This document shows, piece by piece, positions 18,904 through 29,173 of a stretch of 35,417 nt of DNA. The stretch's first letter is position 1; each line of letters starts with the position of its first letter. The stretch covers positions 1-35,417 of the forward strand of contig JAKATW010000050.1 in assembly GCA_021827945.1 (NCBI GenBank). The letters are read 5' to 3'. Under the pieces are notes generated by a model, which had not been told where the DNA came from, did no database searches, and was given only the letters and a program-made list of their open reading frames with translations. The DNA is from Thermoplasmata archaeon (lineage in GTDB: Archaea; Thermoplasmatota; Thermoplasmata; Thermoplasmatales; GCA-001856825). The translations under genes were made by a program, and so were the position numbers.

Positions 18904-19710
18904 ATGGATAATGACTTTCATGCTGTAGGGTACAAACAGCTCGGTAAAACTGGAGAAAAGGTATCTGAGATTGGATTGGGCACGTATGGAATTGGCGATT
19001 ACAAAAAGGGGGAAGAGGCTTTTGTATATGCATTGGAGAGGGGAATCAACTTCATCGACACAGCAGAAATATACAATACGGAAGATTTTGTAGGAAGGGT
19101 AATCAAGAGAGTTGGCAGAGAAAACCTGTTCATAACCACAAAGGTGTGGCCCAAGAACTTGACATCAAAGGAAAGCACAATAAAGGCTGCCAAGGGATCA
19201 TTAAAGAGACTTGGTATAAATTCCGTTGACTTGATTCTGATCCACTGGCCTCACGACACCATGCGCATCGAAGATCAAGTGAAGAACATCGAATCGGTCC
19301 AGAAGAAAGGTCTGTCAAGGTATATAGGAATTAGCAATTTTTCTATGGAACAGACGGAAGAAGCTTGGTCAGCTACTAGTTCGACAGAAATAGTCTGCAA
19401 CCAGGTGAAGTACAACCTGGAAGAGAGGGAGTATGAGAAAGATGTAATACCATACTGTGAAGAAAAAGGAATTTCTGTTGTTGCATACACACCAATCAGC
19501 AAGGGAAAATCATCCAAAACACCAGAACTCAGGGAAGTAAGTAATAGCATGGGAAAGACGCCCATTCAGGTGTCGCTAAACTTCCTGCTCAGCAGTCCAT
19601 CGGTGATACCGATTCCTAAGACGGAGAATCTTGAACACATGAAAGAGATCCTTGGCTCGACAGGCTGGAGACTCAAGGTAGACCAGATAGAGTTGTTAAA
19701 GAAACGATAA
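18904..19710 (+). CDS. Aldo/keto reductase
   Basis: LGLGTYGIG, INFIDTAEIYNTE, LILIHWPHD, IGISNFS, IPIPKT. Confidence 0.95.
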   Translation: MDNDFHAVGYKQLGKTGEKVSEIGLGTYGIGDYKKGEEAFVYALERGINFIDTAEIYNTEDFVGRVIKRVGRENLFITTKVWPKNLTSKESTIKAAKGSLKRLGINSVDLILIHWPHDTMRIEDQVKNIESVQKKGLSRYIGISNFSMEQTEEAWSATSSTEIVCNQVKYNLEEREYEKDVIPYCEEKGISVVAYTPISKGKSSKTPELREVSNSMGKTPIQVSLNFLLSSPSVIPIPKTENLEHMKEILGSTGWRLKVDQIELLKKR

Positions 19711-19946
19711 ACGATGTGAGGAATCCTTCACTAAGATTCATTGAAGCTGCGAGTCAAAGGAGTTCGAAGTGGGAATCTCAATCCCAACTGATTTTATACA
19801 TCAGAGGAGGACAGGACATGCATCTTTCTAACTTTTAGCTCAAATGTACAAATTGAAACTTAAGGAACATAGCGTTATATCAAAAGAAGAGTTTTTCAGT
19901 TTTCCTGTATATCATTTTATATGCAATGAAGTATTTTTGAAATGAA

Positions 19947-20420
19947 ATGTCACTCAATCTTTATGCAGAATCTCTTGATAAGATTGATCTGAGGATCGTA
20001 GAACTTCTTAGCATGGATGGACGGATAACTGACACCGAGATCGCAAAGAAAGTGGGACTAAGCAAAACCAGCGTAAGACTACGAAAACTGAAACTGATAA
20101 AATCAGAGAAAATCAAGATTCTCGGTATTCCTATCCTGCAGAATCTTAACCTGGTGTACGCAGACATAATGATAAAATTCTTGGTCAATACTTCACAAGG
20201 GCAAATAGACGCATTCGTGAAGACCTTGCTCAAGGAGGATCGTGTTTACGAAGTGGACAGGTACCTCTACAAGTACGATCTCGAAATGGAAGTGTATCAC
20301 TCCAACTTCGGGCTGCTGAAGTCATACATACAGGAACTATTTAAGGACGTGAAGATCATAGAATTTTACGATATTTTCCCCGTGCTGCAATCATACAAAG
20401 GATTCGGAGTTATACTGTAA
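19947..20420 (+). CDS. Lrp/AsnC-family transcriptional regulator
   Basis: LDKIDLRIVELLSMDGRITDTEIAKKVGLSKTSVRLRKLKL HTH plus C-terminal RAM-like region. Confidence 0.85.
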   Translation: MSLNLYAESLDKIDLRIVELLSMDGRITDTEIAKKVGLSKTSVRLRKLKLIKSEKIKILGIPILQNLNLVYADIMIKFLVNTSQGQIDAFVKTLLKEDRVYEVDRYLYKYDLEMEVYHSNFGLLKSYIQELFKDVKIIEFYDIFPVLQSYKGFGVIL

Positions 20421-20431
20421 GGCTGTTCTCT

Positions 20432-21550
20432 CTAGATAGGAGAGAAAAACTTGTGGGAACTTTCGATGGGAACGTAGGGTAGATCAAAACCTAAAGACTT
20501 CGGGCTGATTATATTTAGCGCCCTTTTCTTTCTCCAGACACTGTTAGATTTGAACCCCAGGACTGCAACATCCATTCCTTTCCTAAGGTCTGGATTGGTC
20601 ATCGGGACTCCTGTGATTCTATCTACAACTGTTATTATGTCCGGTGCGGTCACGTCTAGCTTCCGATCCACCCAAGATATCATGTTTTCGTTCTTGAACC
20701 AGATTCTATAGTCGTGACCGTAGAATTTCTTTAGCCCTCTTATTTTATGCTCACCTATTGTAAAACCGCCAGCCTCCTTCCATTGGGAATCTTCTTTGAC
20801 TTTACCTTCGAAAAGGAGGTAGCCGTTTCCTGCAATGAGGAGCCTCTCCACCGGGTCGTGTCCACGCTTTTGAGATTCTCTGAGCACATTCCCCAACCTC
20901 TCCGCCATAGAGACTGTGTCTGCAATTGCAGCTTTTCTGAGCGTATTCCCACTTACAGGATGTGATGCAATGCCGACTACGTTTGCACTCATGCCTGCAA
21001 TGTTCCTGATCAACTTTTCGGCCCTAGGGTAATCGACAATTTCGTTCACTACAAGTACATCACCAAATCGAGTGACAATTGATAGGGGGGTTATCGGAAC
21101 GTTAGCTGCGAAAAAAGATGACTGCCTTACCTCCGGGACTGACCTTCCCGCTGTGTCTGCGTCGATAAGTTTTATTCCGAAGTTCATAGCGACATCAATT
21201 GCAACCGCGGTGTTTTCACCGCCCAGTTCTATAGGTAGACAACCGTAAAACTTTCTGCCTATATGATCTTGCAAGATCTCAAAGGCCTTGAGTACCTCAT
21301 TCTTGTACCTTTTGGGAAGATCTATCTTCGTCCTTTCTGACTCTGGTACAAGCGCACCTGCATAGTAGGGAGAAGCAACTATCTGATCAGATGGAACCTC
21401 ACTCACAGAAGCCAGTGAGAGAGTTTCTCCTCCAGAGAAATGTTTTCCAACGACTTTGACCCCTCTCTCAAGATAGCCTCCTCCTCCTGACGCAAGAACT
21501 GCACATCCGTATAATATATCCAGAGTCTCCTGTAACCTGAGATACCTCAT
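20432..21550 (-). CDS. DUF917-family (hydantoinase/thiohydantoin desulfurase-related) protein
   Basis: VLASGGGGYLERGV, GCLPIELGGENTAVAIDVAMNFGIKLIDADTAGRSVPEVRQSSF, DIITVVDRITGVPMTNPDLRKGMDVAVLGFKS. Confidence 0.85.
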   Translation of the reverse strand: MRYLRLQETLDILYGCAVLASGGGGYLERGVKVVGKHFSGGETLSLASVSEVPSDQIVASPYYAGALVPESERTKIDLPKRYKNEVLKAFEILQDHIGRKFYGCLPIELGGENTAVAIDVAMNFGIKLIDADTAGRSVPEVRQSSFFAANVPITPLSIVTRFGDVLVVNEIVDYPRAEKLIRNIAGMSANVVGIASHPVSGNTLRKAAIADTVSMAERLGNVLRESQKRGHDPVERLLIAGNGYLLFEGKVKEDSQWKEAGGFTIGEHKIRGLKKFYGHDYRIWFKNENMISWVDRKLDVTAPDIITVVDRITGVPMTNPDLRKGMDVAVLGFKSNSVWRKKRALNIISPKSLGFDLPYVPIESSHKFFSPI

Positions 21551-21710
21551 CTTGTTACCTACTCATCTTGCTTTAATTAAATTTTACCATTAAGTCCTTG
21601 TCTCCGCTATCTCGAAATGCCCTCTGCATTCATTTTTCACTCGGTTAAGAGCAATTGAGCTGCAGGTGTCTCTGCCGAACAGAAATAAAAGCAGGAAACG
21701 AGTACGTTGA

Positions 21711-23105
21711 TTATAGCTTGCCTACCTTGTGGAATACCATTCTGTCAAATCTCACGTCCACTTTTTCTGGTGAAGTAACCTTGACGTCAAGCTCTACCTT
21801 GTCTGGACCCTGAACTACGAAATACTTGTTTCCTTCGATGAGGATAGGCAGGGACATACTTTCTGTTCCTTCGCCGATATCTGCCGTCAGTACAAATCCC
21901 TTCAGTGCTATCACCATCTTTACTCCTCCCTTGAACGTCTCGTACTTTCCTGAAATTACTTCAACTTTCCTTTGGAATATCACCCACGGCAGGACCTTCT
22001 CTGGATCTTTTCCCATCAGCAATGCAAGGGCATAATCTCCTATCGGAGATGTGAGGAAATCTGAATTTGAGGCAAGTGAAACGCCTATCTTTAAGTCAGG
22101 CACAAACCCGAAGTAGGCGGATGCAACTGCTACATTTCCACCGTGGCCCAGTTTCAGATGGCCCAGAAAATTCTTGTCTACAGTTATTCCATATCCGTAG
22201 TAAGAACCTTCTCCTAGCGAGGGTGGAAAACTGCTCCTTACATAAGGAGCAAATGCTTTCTCCAAGATATCTTTCTTAATTATCCTGGACCCATTGAAAG
22301 TACCTCCATTTATTAACATTTCCACGAAATTGCTCAGTTCATTAGAGCTCGACAGAAGCCCCCCTGCAGCATCAATGAGGGGATGAGTGGGGAATTTTCT
22401 TAGCCCCCTGCTTCCATCTTTTTCCATGAAATATCCAACCATACTGTCCTTATCTGCCTCTAGTTTAGACCTTTCAAAGGTGGATCTCTTCATCCCTAGT
22501 GGCTCCAGGATATTCTTTTTTACGAAATCGGTGTATTTCATTCCACTTGCTTCTTCAATTATTTGCCCCAGCAGGATATATCCTTCATTCCAGTACATGA
22601 ATATTGTTCCATCGGTAGCTACTCGTTCTGAATGCGCTCTGTTTATGTGCGAGACCAAATCCTCAACCTTTCCTAGCGGACTCCATATGGATTGTTGTCC
22701 GAGAAGGTGCCCGATGACCCCATTGGCCATCCCCAAGTCTGGGTAACCACTCGTATGCGACAAAAGTTGATGGATAATGACTGGATGATTTTCGGGGTCT
22801 GATTTGAAACTCTTTATGTACTTTTCTACAGGATCATTAAGACCTAGCTTCCCCTTCTCTACTAGCTTTAGTATAGCTATCGCGGTAAAGAATTTCGTTG
22901 AAGAGCCTATTCCGTAGAGGGTATCAGGTGTAGCAGGAAGAGGAGGATCTACGCTTCTGGTTCCAAATCCATGCGAGTAGACAATATTGCCATCACTAAC
23001 CAAACTAATCGATAGACCGTACAGGTGGTTTTGACGCATTGTTTCCGCTACGTATGTTTCCAGTTGTTCTCGTGAACGGGCATCCAAACTCTTGACCGGT
23101 GACAT
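21711..23105 (-). CDS. Serine beta-lactamase-like hydrolase (class C / D-aminopeptidase fold)
   Basis: GIGSSTKFFTAIAILKLVEKGKL (SxxK), YWNEGYILLGQIIEEASG (YxN), C-terminal KLGHGGNVA. Confidence 0.92.
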   Translation of the reverse strand: MSPVKSLDARSREQLETYVAETMRQNHLYGLSISLVSDGNIVYSHGFGTRSVDPPLPATPDTLYGIGSSTKFFTAIAILKLVEKGKLGLNDPVEKYIKSFKSDPENHPVIIHQLLSHTSGYPDLGMANGVIGHLLGQQSIWSPLGKVEDLVSHINRAHSERVATDGTIFMYWNEGYILLGQIIEEASGMKYTDFVKKNILEPLGMKRSTFERSKLEADKDSMVGYFMEKDGSRGLRKFPTHPLIDAAGGLLSSSNELSNFVEMLINGGTFNGSRIIKKDILEKAFAPYVRSSFPPSLGEGSYYGYGITVDKNFLGHLKLGHGGNVAVASAYFGFVPDLKIGVSLASNSDFLTSPIGDYALALLMGKDPEKVLPWVIFQRKVEVISGKYETFKGGVKMVIALKGFVLTADIGEGTESMSLPILIEGNKYFVVQGPDKVELDVKVTSPEKVDVRFDRMVFHKVGKL

Positions 23106-23222
23106 ATGTGAGAAGTGCCCTAGATATTAAATATTTTACTAAATTTGTAATAAATATAATTTAGGACTAGAAAACATTGCGAAAAAATTAAAGTATACGT
23201 TAACATATATTCTGGAAGTTAC

Positions 23223-26045
23223 ATGATACCTCAAGAAAATTCAGAAATACCCCCTCCATCAACCAAGAGAGGTTCTGATGTAAAGTGGTATGCAACAATT
23301 GTCGTTTTATTGGTGATTGTTGCCGCCTTCGGTATAATGGCGTTCTATCATCCATCACCAGTTATTCCTGTCGGAACGACGGCAAGTGTAGTGACCGCAT
23401 CAAGTTTAGCCAATTACGATTTACCTTACAACCTTTCTATCAAGACAAACGGTCAATTCAACAATATAGTCGTTTACTGGGGAGATGGATCTCCTCAAGT
23501 AGTCCCATACTCCGGTTCTGACTACGTCAACGTCTCTCACAAATATACTTCCCCTGGAAATTACTACGTGTTTTTCGTCATGAACAGCAAGAATGGGATA
23601 TTTTCAAGCAACAAACAACTGGTGCCTGTAGCAATGAGTGCAACGTATGCAGCCCTTCCAGAGACAAGCACATACGGCGACATAGCACTGCAGTCTTCCA
23701 GTTCATCTCCAGTAGTCAACAGTAGCTGGATCTACAGACCAGGAACTTCGCTCTCTCTTCTTCTTGCTTATTTCACACCACCCGCAAATCCGAGCTTTCA
23801 GGTGGTTTCACAGACCCTGTCAATATCACACAACGGTTCAGTTGTAGATTCAATATCTCTTCCCTATTACTATAACGCCTCAGCAGGAATGTATGAGTTA
23901 CCGATCAGCAGTGCGATCTATAATCTCACTCTTTCGACTGGTTACTACCAGCTGCAAGTGACCACGTATACGGCGGCAGTAAATGCTTCATCCGGAAGTG
24001 TGGATACCTCGCAGGGCATATTCAAGGCTAGTTACTTCACTGACGTACCTGTTTTCGAAACAGCTTCTCTGTACTCTTCAGCACCTTCCACGAACGGTAC
24101 GTTCATAAACGCAGAGCTGGAAGTCGGAGGATATGTTACACTCGATCCTCAAGTTGCAGCAGATTCAGTAAGCGGAGAAATAATAATTAATACAATGGCT
24201 ACCCTCGTAGATTACAATGGCTCTGATTCATCAGGTTACCACGCGTACCTCGCGTCTTATCTTCCAACGACCTCCAATGGCGGAATCAACACCAACTGGA
24301 GCAACTATACTGTTCATGTCAATTCTACTAAAGCGGGATACTCGGGGGCCTATAACGTCACGATAAAGCCCTACGAGAATTACACCTTCCACATCAGATC
24401 AAATGCAACATTTGCAGACGGCAGCAAGGTCACTGCTTGGGACGTAGCGTTCTCGATCATCAGGGACCTCCTGTATGTAGCGGGGTCTCCAGCCACTCCA
24501 GGAAGCCAGATTGCGCAGTACTTGTTACCTGGCAACTATTTTGCATCGAACACATTCTGGAACATAACCCAAAACATAACGTGGGACAATGCTACGAACA
24601 ATATCACCTTCCACTTCCAGAATCCAATGACACCATCTCTCGTGTACCAGACAGTTGGTAAAAGCGTTGGAACTCCAGTCGTTGAAGCATCCTGGGTGCA
24701 GGCTCACGGAGGCGGAATTGGTTGGAATGCATCCGATTTCCAGGCATATCAGGCTACCGGATCCGCAGGGCATTATATCTCTTACTTGCGAGATCACGTA
24801 ATGGCATCTGGACCATACATTGTAGATTATACAGTCCCTGCTTCAGAGACAGTACTGGTTGCAAATCCAAATTACAATCCTCCAGGGAACGGCTGGAATC
24901 CGAAACCCAAGATCAACATGATAATACTTGAGTACATTGGACAAGAGTCGACCCAGTATCTTCAGTTAAAATCAGGTTACGCAACTGCTGCCTACCTATT
25001 CCCAACTGGCGATTGGTTCGCCATTGAGCCGCTCCTGAAATCTGGTGCCGTGAAAGCATATTCTTATCCAAGCTCGGCCATGGAGTTCTATTGTTTCAAC
25101 ACTCAGATTAACACAACAATACTATCACATCTTGACCCTCAGGCAAACGTTCCTCAGGCTTTCTTTGACAGTGTGCAGGTTAGAAGGGCATTTGCGGATG
25201 CTTATAATTACTCGTTCTATCTGGCACAACAGGTAGGAAATGAGGTTTACAACACAACCTTCGTTTCTGGTTACGCTGGAGCCATTCCAAGCGGCGTGGT
25301 AGGTTATCAATCCAATGACACTCTTAAGGCCGCTGGTGTCTCGCTCCCATCTTTCAATATGGCTTATGCTGCTCAGAACTGGTCAACCTTCACGCATTCC
25401 AGTTATTTCTCACTACTAGGATTGACTACGGGATCTGGAGGAACTATCCTATATCAAGGAGCACCTTTGAATATCCCCATCTTTGTGCTTGCTGGAGACC
25501 CAGTGAATTCGGCTGGAGCAACCACGTGGGCTGACAATCTCGCAAGCATTGTACCTGGTGCTTCTTTCACCGTGACCGCAGCTTCACTCCCAGAAGTGTA
25601 TAGCTTCTTGGTACCAGATCAGAATCCGGCACCACTTTGGTGGTTAGAGTTCGGAGGGCTTTATCCAAGTCCCACACAATATCTTCCCATAGTAGCTGTA
25701 CCCTCAGGCAATAGTCTGATCCCTGCTCCTAACGGGTTCAATCCATCGTGGTTCAACAGTTCATCCAATCCGGTAAGCAGTCTTCCTGGCATGGTAGAAC
25801 AGTACGACAACCTAACGGCAATGGTGGAAGATTATCTCGTAGGATTCTCTACCGGAAACCCAACGGTTTCGCTGCAACACTTCGAAGCAGTGAATGAAAT
25901 GCTTGTAAACATGACTTTTTACGTACCTCTCGGCCAACCTAATCAGATTTATCTTGTTAGCTCTCACATCAGCCCTGCTTCGTTCATAAACTACAACGAG
26001 AACACATTTGCCTATACCGAGTATAACTACCTCGAATTCATTTAA
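23223..26045 (+). CDS. Membrane-anchored ABC-type peptide-binding protein (SBP_bac_5) with N-terminal PKD domain
   Basis: N-terminal TM (WYATIVVLLVIVAAFGIMAFY), PKD-like FNNIVVYWGDGSPQVVPYSGSDYVNVSHKYTSPGNYYVFF, then family-5 SBP features (FADGSKVTAWDVAFSIIRD, SGPYIVDYTVPASETVLVANPNYNPPG). Confidence 0.88.
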   Translation: MIPQENSEIPPPSTKRGSDVKWYATIVVLLVIVAAFGIMAFYHPSPVIPVGTTASVVTASSLANYDLPYNLSIKTNGQFNNIVVYWGDGSPQVVPYSGSDYVNVSHKYTSPGNYYVFFVMNSKNGIFSSNKQLVPVAMSATYAALPETSTYGDIALQSSSSSPVVNSSWIYRPGTSLSLLLAYFTPPANPSFQVVSQTLSISHNGSVVDSISLPYYYNASAGMYELPISSAIYNLTLSTGYYQLQVTTYTAAVNASSGSVDTSQGIFKASYFTDVPVFETASLYSSAPSTNGTFINAELEVGGYVTLDPQVAADSVSGEIIINTMATLVDYNGSDSSGYHAYLASYLPTTSNGGINTNWSNYTVHVNSTKAGYSGAYNVTIKPYENYTFHIRSNATFADGSKVTAWDVAFSIIRDLLYVAGSPATPGSQIAQYLLPGNYFASNTFWNITQNITWDNATNNITFHFQNPMTPSLVYQTVGKSVGTPVVEASWVQAHGGGIGWNASDFQAYQATGSAGHYISYLRDHVMASGPYIVDYTVPASETVLVANPNYNPPGNGWNPKPKINMIILEYIGQESTQYLQLKSGYATAAYLFPTGDWFAIEPLLKSGAVKAYSYPSSAMEFYCFNTQINTTILSHLDPQANVPQAFFDSVQVRRAFADAYNYSFYLAQQVGNEVYNTTFVSGYAGAIPSGVVGYQSNDTLKAAGVSLPSFNMAYAAQNWSTFTHSSYFSLLGLTTGSGGTILYQGAPLNIPIFVLAGDPVNSAGATTWADNLASIVPGASFTVTAASLPEVYSFLVPDQNPAPLWWLEFGGLYPSPTQYLPIVAVPSGNSLIPAPNGFNPSWFNSSSNPVSSLPGMVEQYDNLTAMVEDYLVGFSTGNPTVSLQHFEAVNEMLVNMTFYVPLGQPNQIYLVSSHISPASFINYNENTFAYTEYNYLEFI

Positions 26046-26185
26046 CTGTCTTCTTTTTTTTATTTATCATTTCATTGATGACACCTTTCCCCTCTACAGG
26101 CCAGGCCTTAAATTGAAATTTATGAAATTACATTTACAGAATTTCACAAAACATTTATAATATATTCAAATATCAAACTGAAACA

Positions 26186-27310
26186 ATGAAAATAACTAGC
26201 ATTGATTTACTTAAGGGGGCCATTTATCCAAAGAACCCTTTCAAAGTTTCATTCGGATCTCATCTGCGTAGTGATGAAGTGATCGTGAAGATCTATGACG
26301 ATGACGGTAATTTTGGTATTGGGGAGGCCTCTCCAACATTGAAAATTGTGGGAGAATCCCAGGGATCCGTCCTTGACATTTCGTCCAAGATCGGCTCAAT
26401 ACTGGTTGGTTCTGATCTAGATTATACATCACATATTTTCGATCAGATAGACAGTTCAATAGTAGGTAACTCCACTGCTAAGGCCGCTTTTGACATTGCC
26501 ATCTATGACCTCATGGGAAAGGAGCGGAAGCTTCCTATATCATCAATCCTTGGGAAATACAGAGAAAAGGTGGAATCTGATGTCACAATCGGCATTATGA
26601 ACACAGACGAAGCTGCAAACCGCTCATTAGAACTGGTAAAGTCAGGAATAAAGACAATCAAACTGAAAGTTGGAGATGATATTGAGACCGACGTTGAGAG
26701 AGTGAAGGCAGTCAGGGAAAGTGTTGGAAACAAGGCAAAGTTGTTCATTGATGCCAATCAGGGATGGAGTCCCAAGCGGGCAGTCTCTGCAATAGAGAAG
26801 TTTAGTAAATTCGATATCGAATTTGTCGAGCAACCGACACCCGCTAACGACATCGAAGGTCTTGCCTTTGTCAGGAAGAATACAAACATTCCAATTATGG
26901 CAGACGAGTCCATCCATTCTCCATCTGACGCACTCAGAGCGATAGAGCTTGGAGCAGTGGATATGGTTAACATCAAGTTGATGAAATGCGGAGGCATCCA
27001 TAATGCTTTGAAGATTGCAACTATCTGTGAGACTGCAGGCATACCTAATATGGTCGGGTGTATGCTAGAGGGTGCCTTCGGAATAGCCGCTGGAATCCAT
27101 TTCTCACTTTCAGCAAAGAATGTCTTCATCGTAGATCTCGATTCTGATAGGGATTCAAAGAACACTCTGACTTCAAATGGAATCCTGCCTTTCGAGGGAT
27201 GCTACAGGCATGATGACGGATATCCTGGCCTAGGAAATCTTAAATTGAATTCGGAGGAAGTCGAGCTGGTAAAGTCAGTTACAGTCAAAGAGGGTTTAAC
27301 ATCCATTTGA
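26186..27310 (+). CDS. Enolase-superfamily (mandelate racemase/muconate lactonizing) enzyme, dipeptide-epimerase-like
   Basis: IKTIKLKVGDD, LFIDANQGWSPKRAV, EFVEQPTPANDIEGL, PIMADESIHSPSDA, NIKLMKCGG. Confidence 0.88.
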   Translation: MKITSIDLLKGAIYPKNPFKVSFGSHLRSDEVIVKIYDDDGNFGIGEASPTLKIVGESQGSVLDISSKIGSILVGSDLDYTSHIFDQIDSSIVGNSTAKAAFDIAIYDLMGKERKLPISSILGKYREKVESDVTIGIMNTDEAANRSLELVKSGIKTIKLKVGDDIETDVERVKAVRESVGNKAKLFIDANQGWSPKRAVSAIEKFSKFDIEFVEQPTPANDIEGLAFVRKNTNIPIMADESIHSPSDALRAIELGAVDMVNIKLMKCGGIHNALKIATICETAGIPNMVGCMLEGAFGIAAGIHFSLSAKNVFIVDLDSDRDSKNTLTSNGILPFEGCYRHDDGYPGLGNLKLNSEEVELVKSVTVKEGLTSI

Positions 27311-27496
27311 TTTTATTGTTCTTAAAGCACTGGATGCTATGAACTCTACCTACTTTAATTATATATTGTTGAGCAATATTTCTAGGAGCCTTCCTGAACA
27401 ATAAAATGGGATGATAAACGTAGCATTGCTACACCGGGCCTAATTTACTACTCATTTAAATTCCGTTCTCATCCCATCGACAATCACCCGATATTC

Positions 27497-28099
27497 ATGG
27501 TTATTGAAGTGCTTTCAGAAATTAGAATGATTAAAAATTTAAGAACTTCCGCTGAAATTACGATATATTGGTATGGCCCGTACTTTTATTATGTCTCTGA
27601 GTTGTTAAGCTCCTTAGGAGCTACCCTCTTGCCCAGTCTGATTGAGCCAACTCGTATGTATGAAGACGAACGAGAACGGTGCTTTGTAAATGACTCAATC
27701 TTTCACGAATTGTACTCCATTGAGTGTTTAGATTTGGGGCCAAAGTGAAACATAAACACGGTTGTTTGGAAAGAAGAGGAAGAAGAATTCGTCAGGAAGC
27801 CTCTTATTGACAGCAACATGAGATTCAGGAAAACTGAAAGGAATGTGTTCCTGATCAAATCAGAGGACTGCACTTCTGTGCTTTTTCTTCCTCTTGATTT
27901 TCTAATTCTCTGATATCTGAAATGTGGGACAATAACAGATTGAAGTACAAGATGCTAATTCCATCAATAAATTATCTAAATACCTTGAAGAGAGCGTAAA
28001 ATCAGCTGAAATAGTTGCCATATCTCCTTCTCCTCTCTTAATCATACTTAGAAGAAGTATAAGAAAGTCAGAGAACTTCTGCTTTGACAATAGCCCTTG
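27497..28099. pseudogene. Decayed coding region (strand and identity unresolved)
   Basis: Protein-like segments in several frames broken by stops: 27497-27748 (+); NTVVWKEEEEEFVRKPLIDSNMRFRKTERNVFLIKSEDCTSVLF (+); EVQDANSINKLSKYLEESVKSAEIVAISPSPLLIILRRSIRKSE (+, ~27939-28070); and an overlapping minus ORF with Rrf2-like SSRYLDNLLMEL. Confidence 0.4.
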
Positions 28100-28263
28100 A
28101 TAAAACCCATCTGCTGGATCATGGTTTTGGGGTCATCAGTCCTCACCCAGACATTGGAAGAGGAGACTGTCCCCTTTGAAAAAAATTCCGATCCCGTAAA
28201 CCGGGACAATCGGCAGGACTTCTTTCGGAAAAGATATGTGCCCTCTTTTGATATCTGTGAGGA

Positions 28264-28581
28264 ATGGTCGTTAAGGAAGAAATAATTAAAATATTGAAAA
28301 CCGTCAATGACCCAGAAATCGGGATAGACGTAGTGAACCTAGGACTTATTTATGACCTGAAAGTCGAAAACGATGTGGTTAAGATCATGATGACCATGAC
28401 CGCGCCAACGTGCCCGCTTACGGACTGGATTCTGTTTGATGTGCAGAAGAAGGTCGAAGGAATGAAAGGCGTCTCAAAGTGTGATATTGAACTTGTATGG
28501 GATCCTCCCTGGAGACCTGACATGATCAGCGAAGAGGCACGTAAGATGCTTAATCTGGACGGTCAACCTTCGCATAGCTAA
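28264..28581 (+). CDS. MIP18/SufT-like (DUF59) Fe-S assembly protein
   Basis: LKTVNDPEIGIDVVNLGLIYDLKVENDVVKIMMTMTAPTCPLTDWI. Confidence 0.93.
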   Translation: MVVKEEIIKILKTVNDPEIGIDVVNLGLIYDLKVENDVVKIMMTMTAPTCPLTDWILFDVQKKVEGMKGVSKCDIELVWDPPWRPDMISEEARKMLNLDGQPSHS

Positions 28582-28754
28582 ACTATTCCGATTGATTCAA
28601 CTAAACAGGAACTAACTTTACCTTGGAACAGGAGAGAATTCATCAGGTTAATCCAAGCTCGAGAGATTTAACCGAATCCTAAAGAATTATACTGACAATA
28701 AAATTAACTCAACACTTTTATAATTTTCATGACTACTCATATTCGTGATCTATC

Positions 28755-29165
28755 GTGAAAATATGTGTGGCGACTTCTAGTCAGGGTGGACTTCAGGATT
28801 CTGTAAGCTCTAATTTCGGAAGATGCCCTTCTTATACGATCGTAGAGATAGATGGAAAAAATATAAAGAGCACGAAAGCGGTTCAAAATCCAGGGTTTTC
28901 CGCAGGAAGCGGAGCAGGTATACAGGCGGCACAAGGCGTTGTTGACATGGGATGCAATGTTGTAATTGCAGGAGCCGTGGGTCCGAACGCATTTCAGGTA
29001 CTTTCGATGGCGAGGGTCGATGTGAGGGAGTGCGCTGGAATTACCGTTCAGAAGGCTATAGAAGAATACCTGCAGGGAGTGCTCCAGCTTTCTTCCGGAT
29101 CTGGTCAAGGGGGAGGGATGGGAGGGCATGGCCAAGGTAGAGGCAGTGGGCATCAGTTTCAGTGA
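28755..29165 (+). CDS. NifX/NifB-like dinitrogenase Fe-Mo cofactor biosynthesis family protein (ORP-like)
   Basis: KICVATSSQGGLQDSVSSNFGRCPSYTIVEID...GAGIQAAQGVVDMGCNVVIAGAVGPNAFQVLSMARVDV; Gly/His-rich tail. GTG start. Confidence 0.88.
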   Translation: MKICVATSSQGGLQDSVSSNFGRCPSYTIVEIDGKNIKSTKAVQNPGFSAGSGAGIQAAQGVVDMGCNVVIAGAVGPNAFQVLSMARVDVRECAGITVQKAIEEYLQGVLQLSSGSGQGGGMGGHGQGRGSGHQFQ

Positions 29166-29173
29166 ATAGTTGA

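Noticed and set aside
19758-19782. AGTGGGA...TCCCAACT inverted repeat between the aldo/keto reductase and Lrp genes
   Set aside because: Short and imperfect, no further context.
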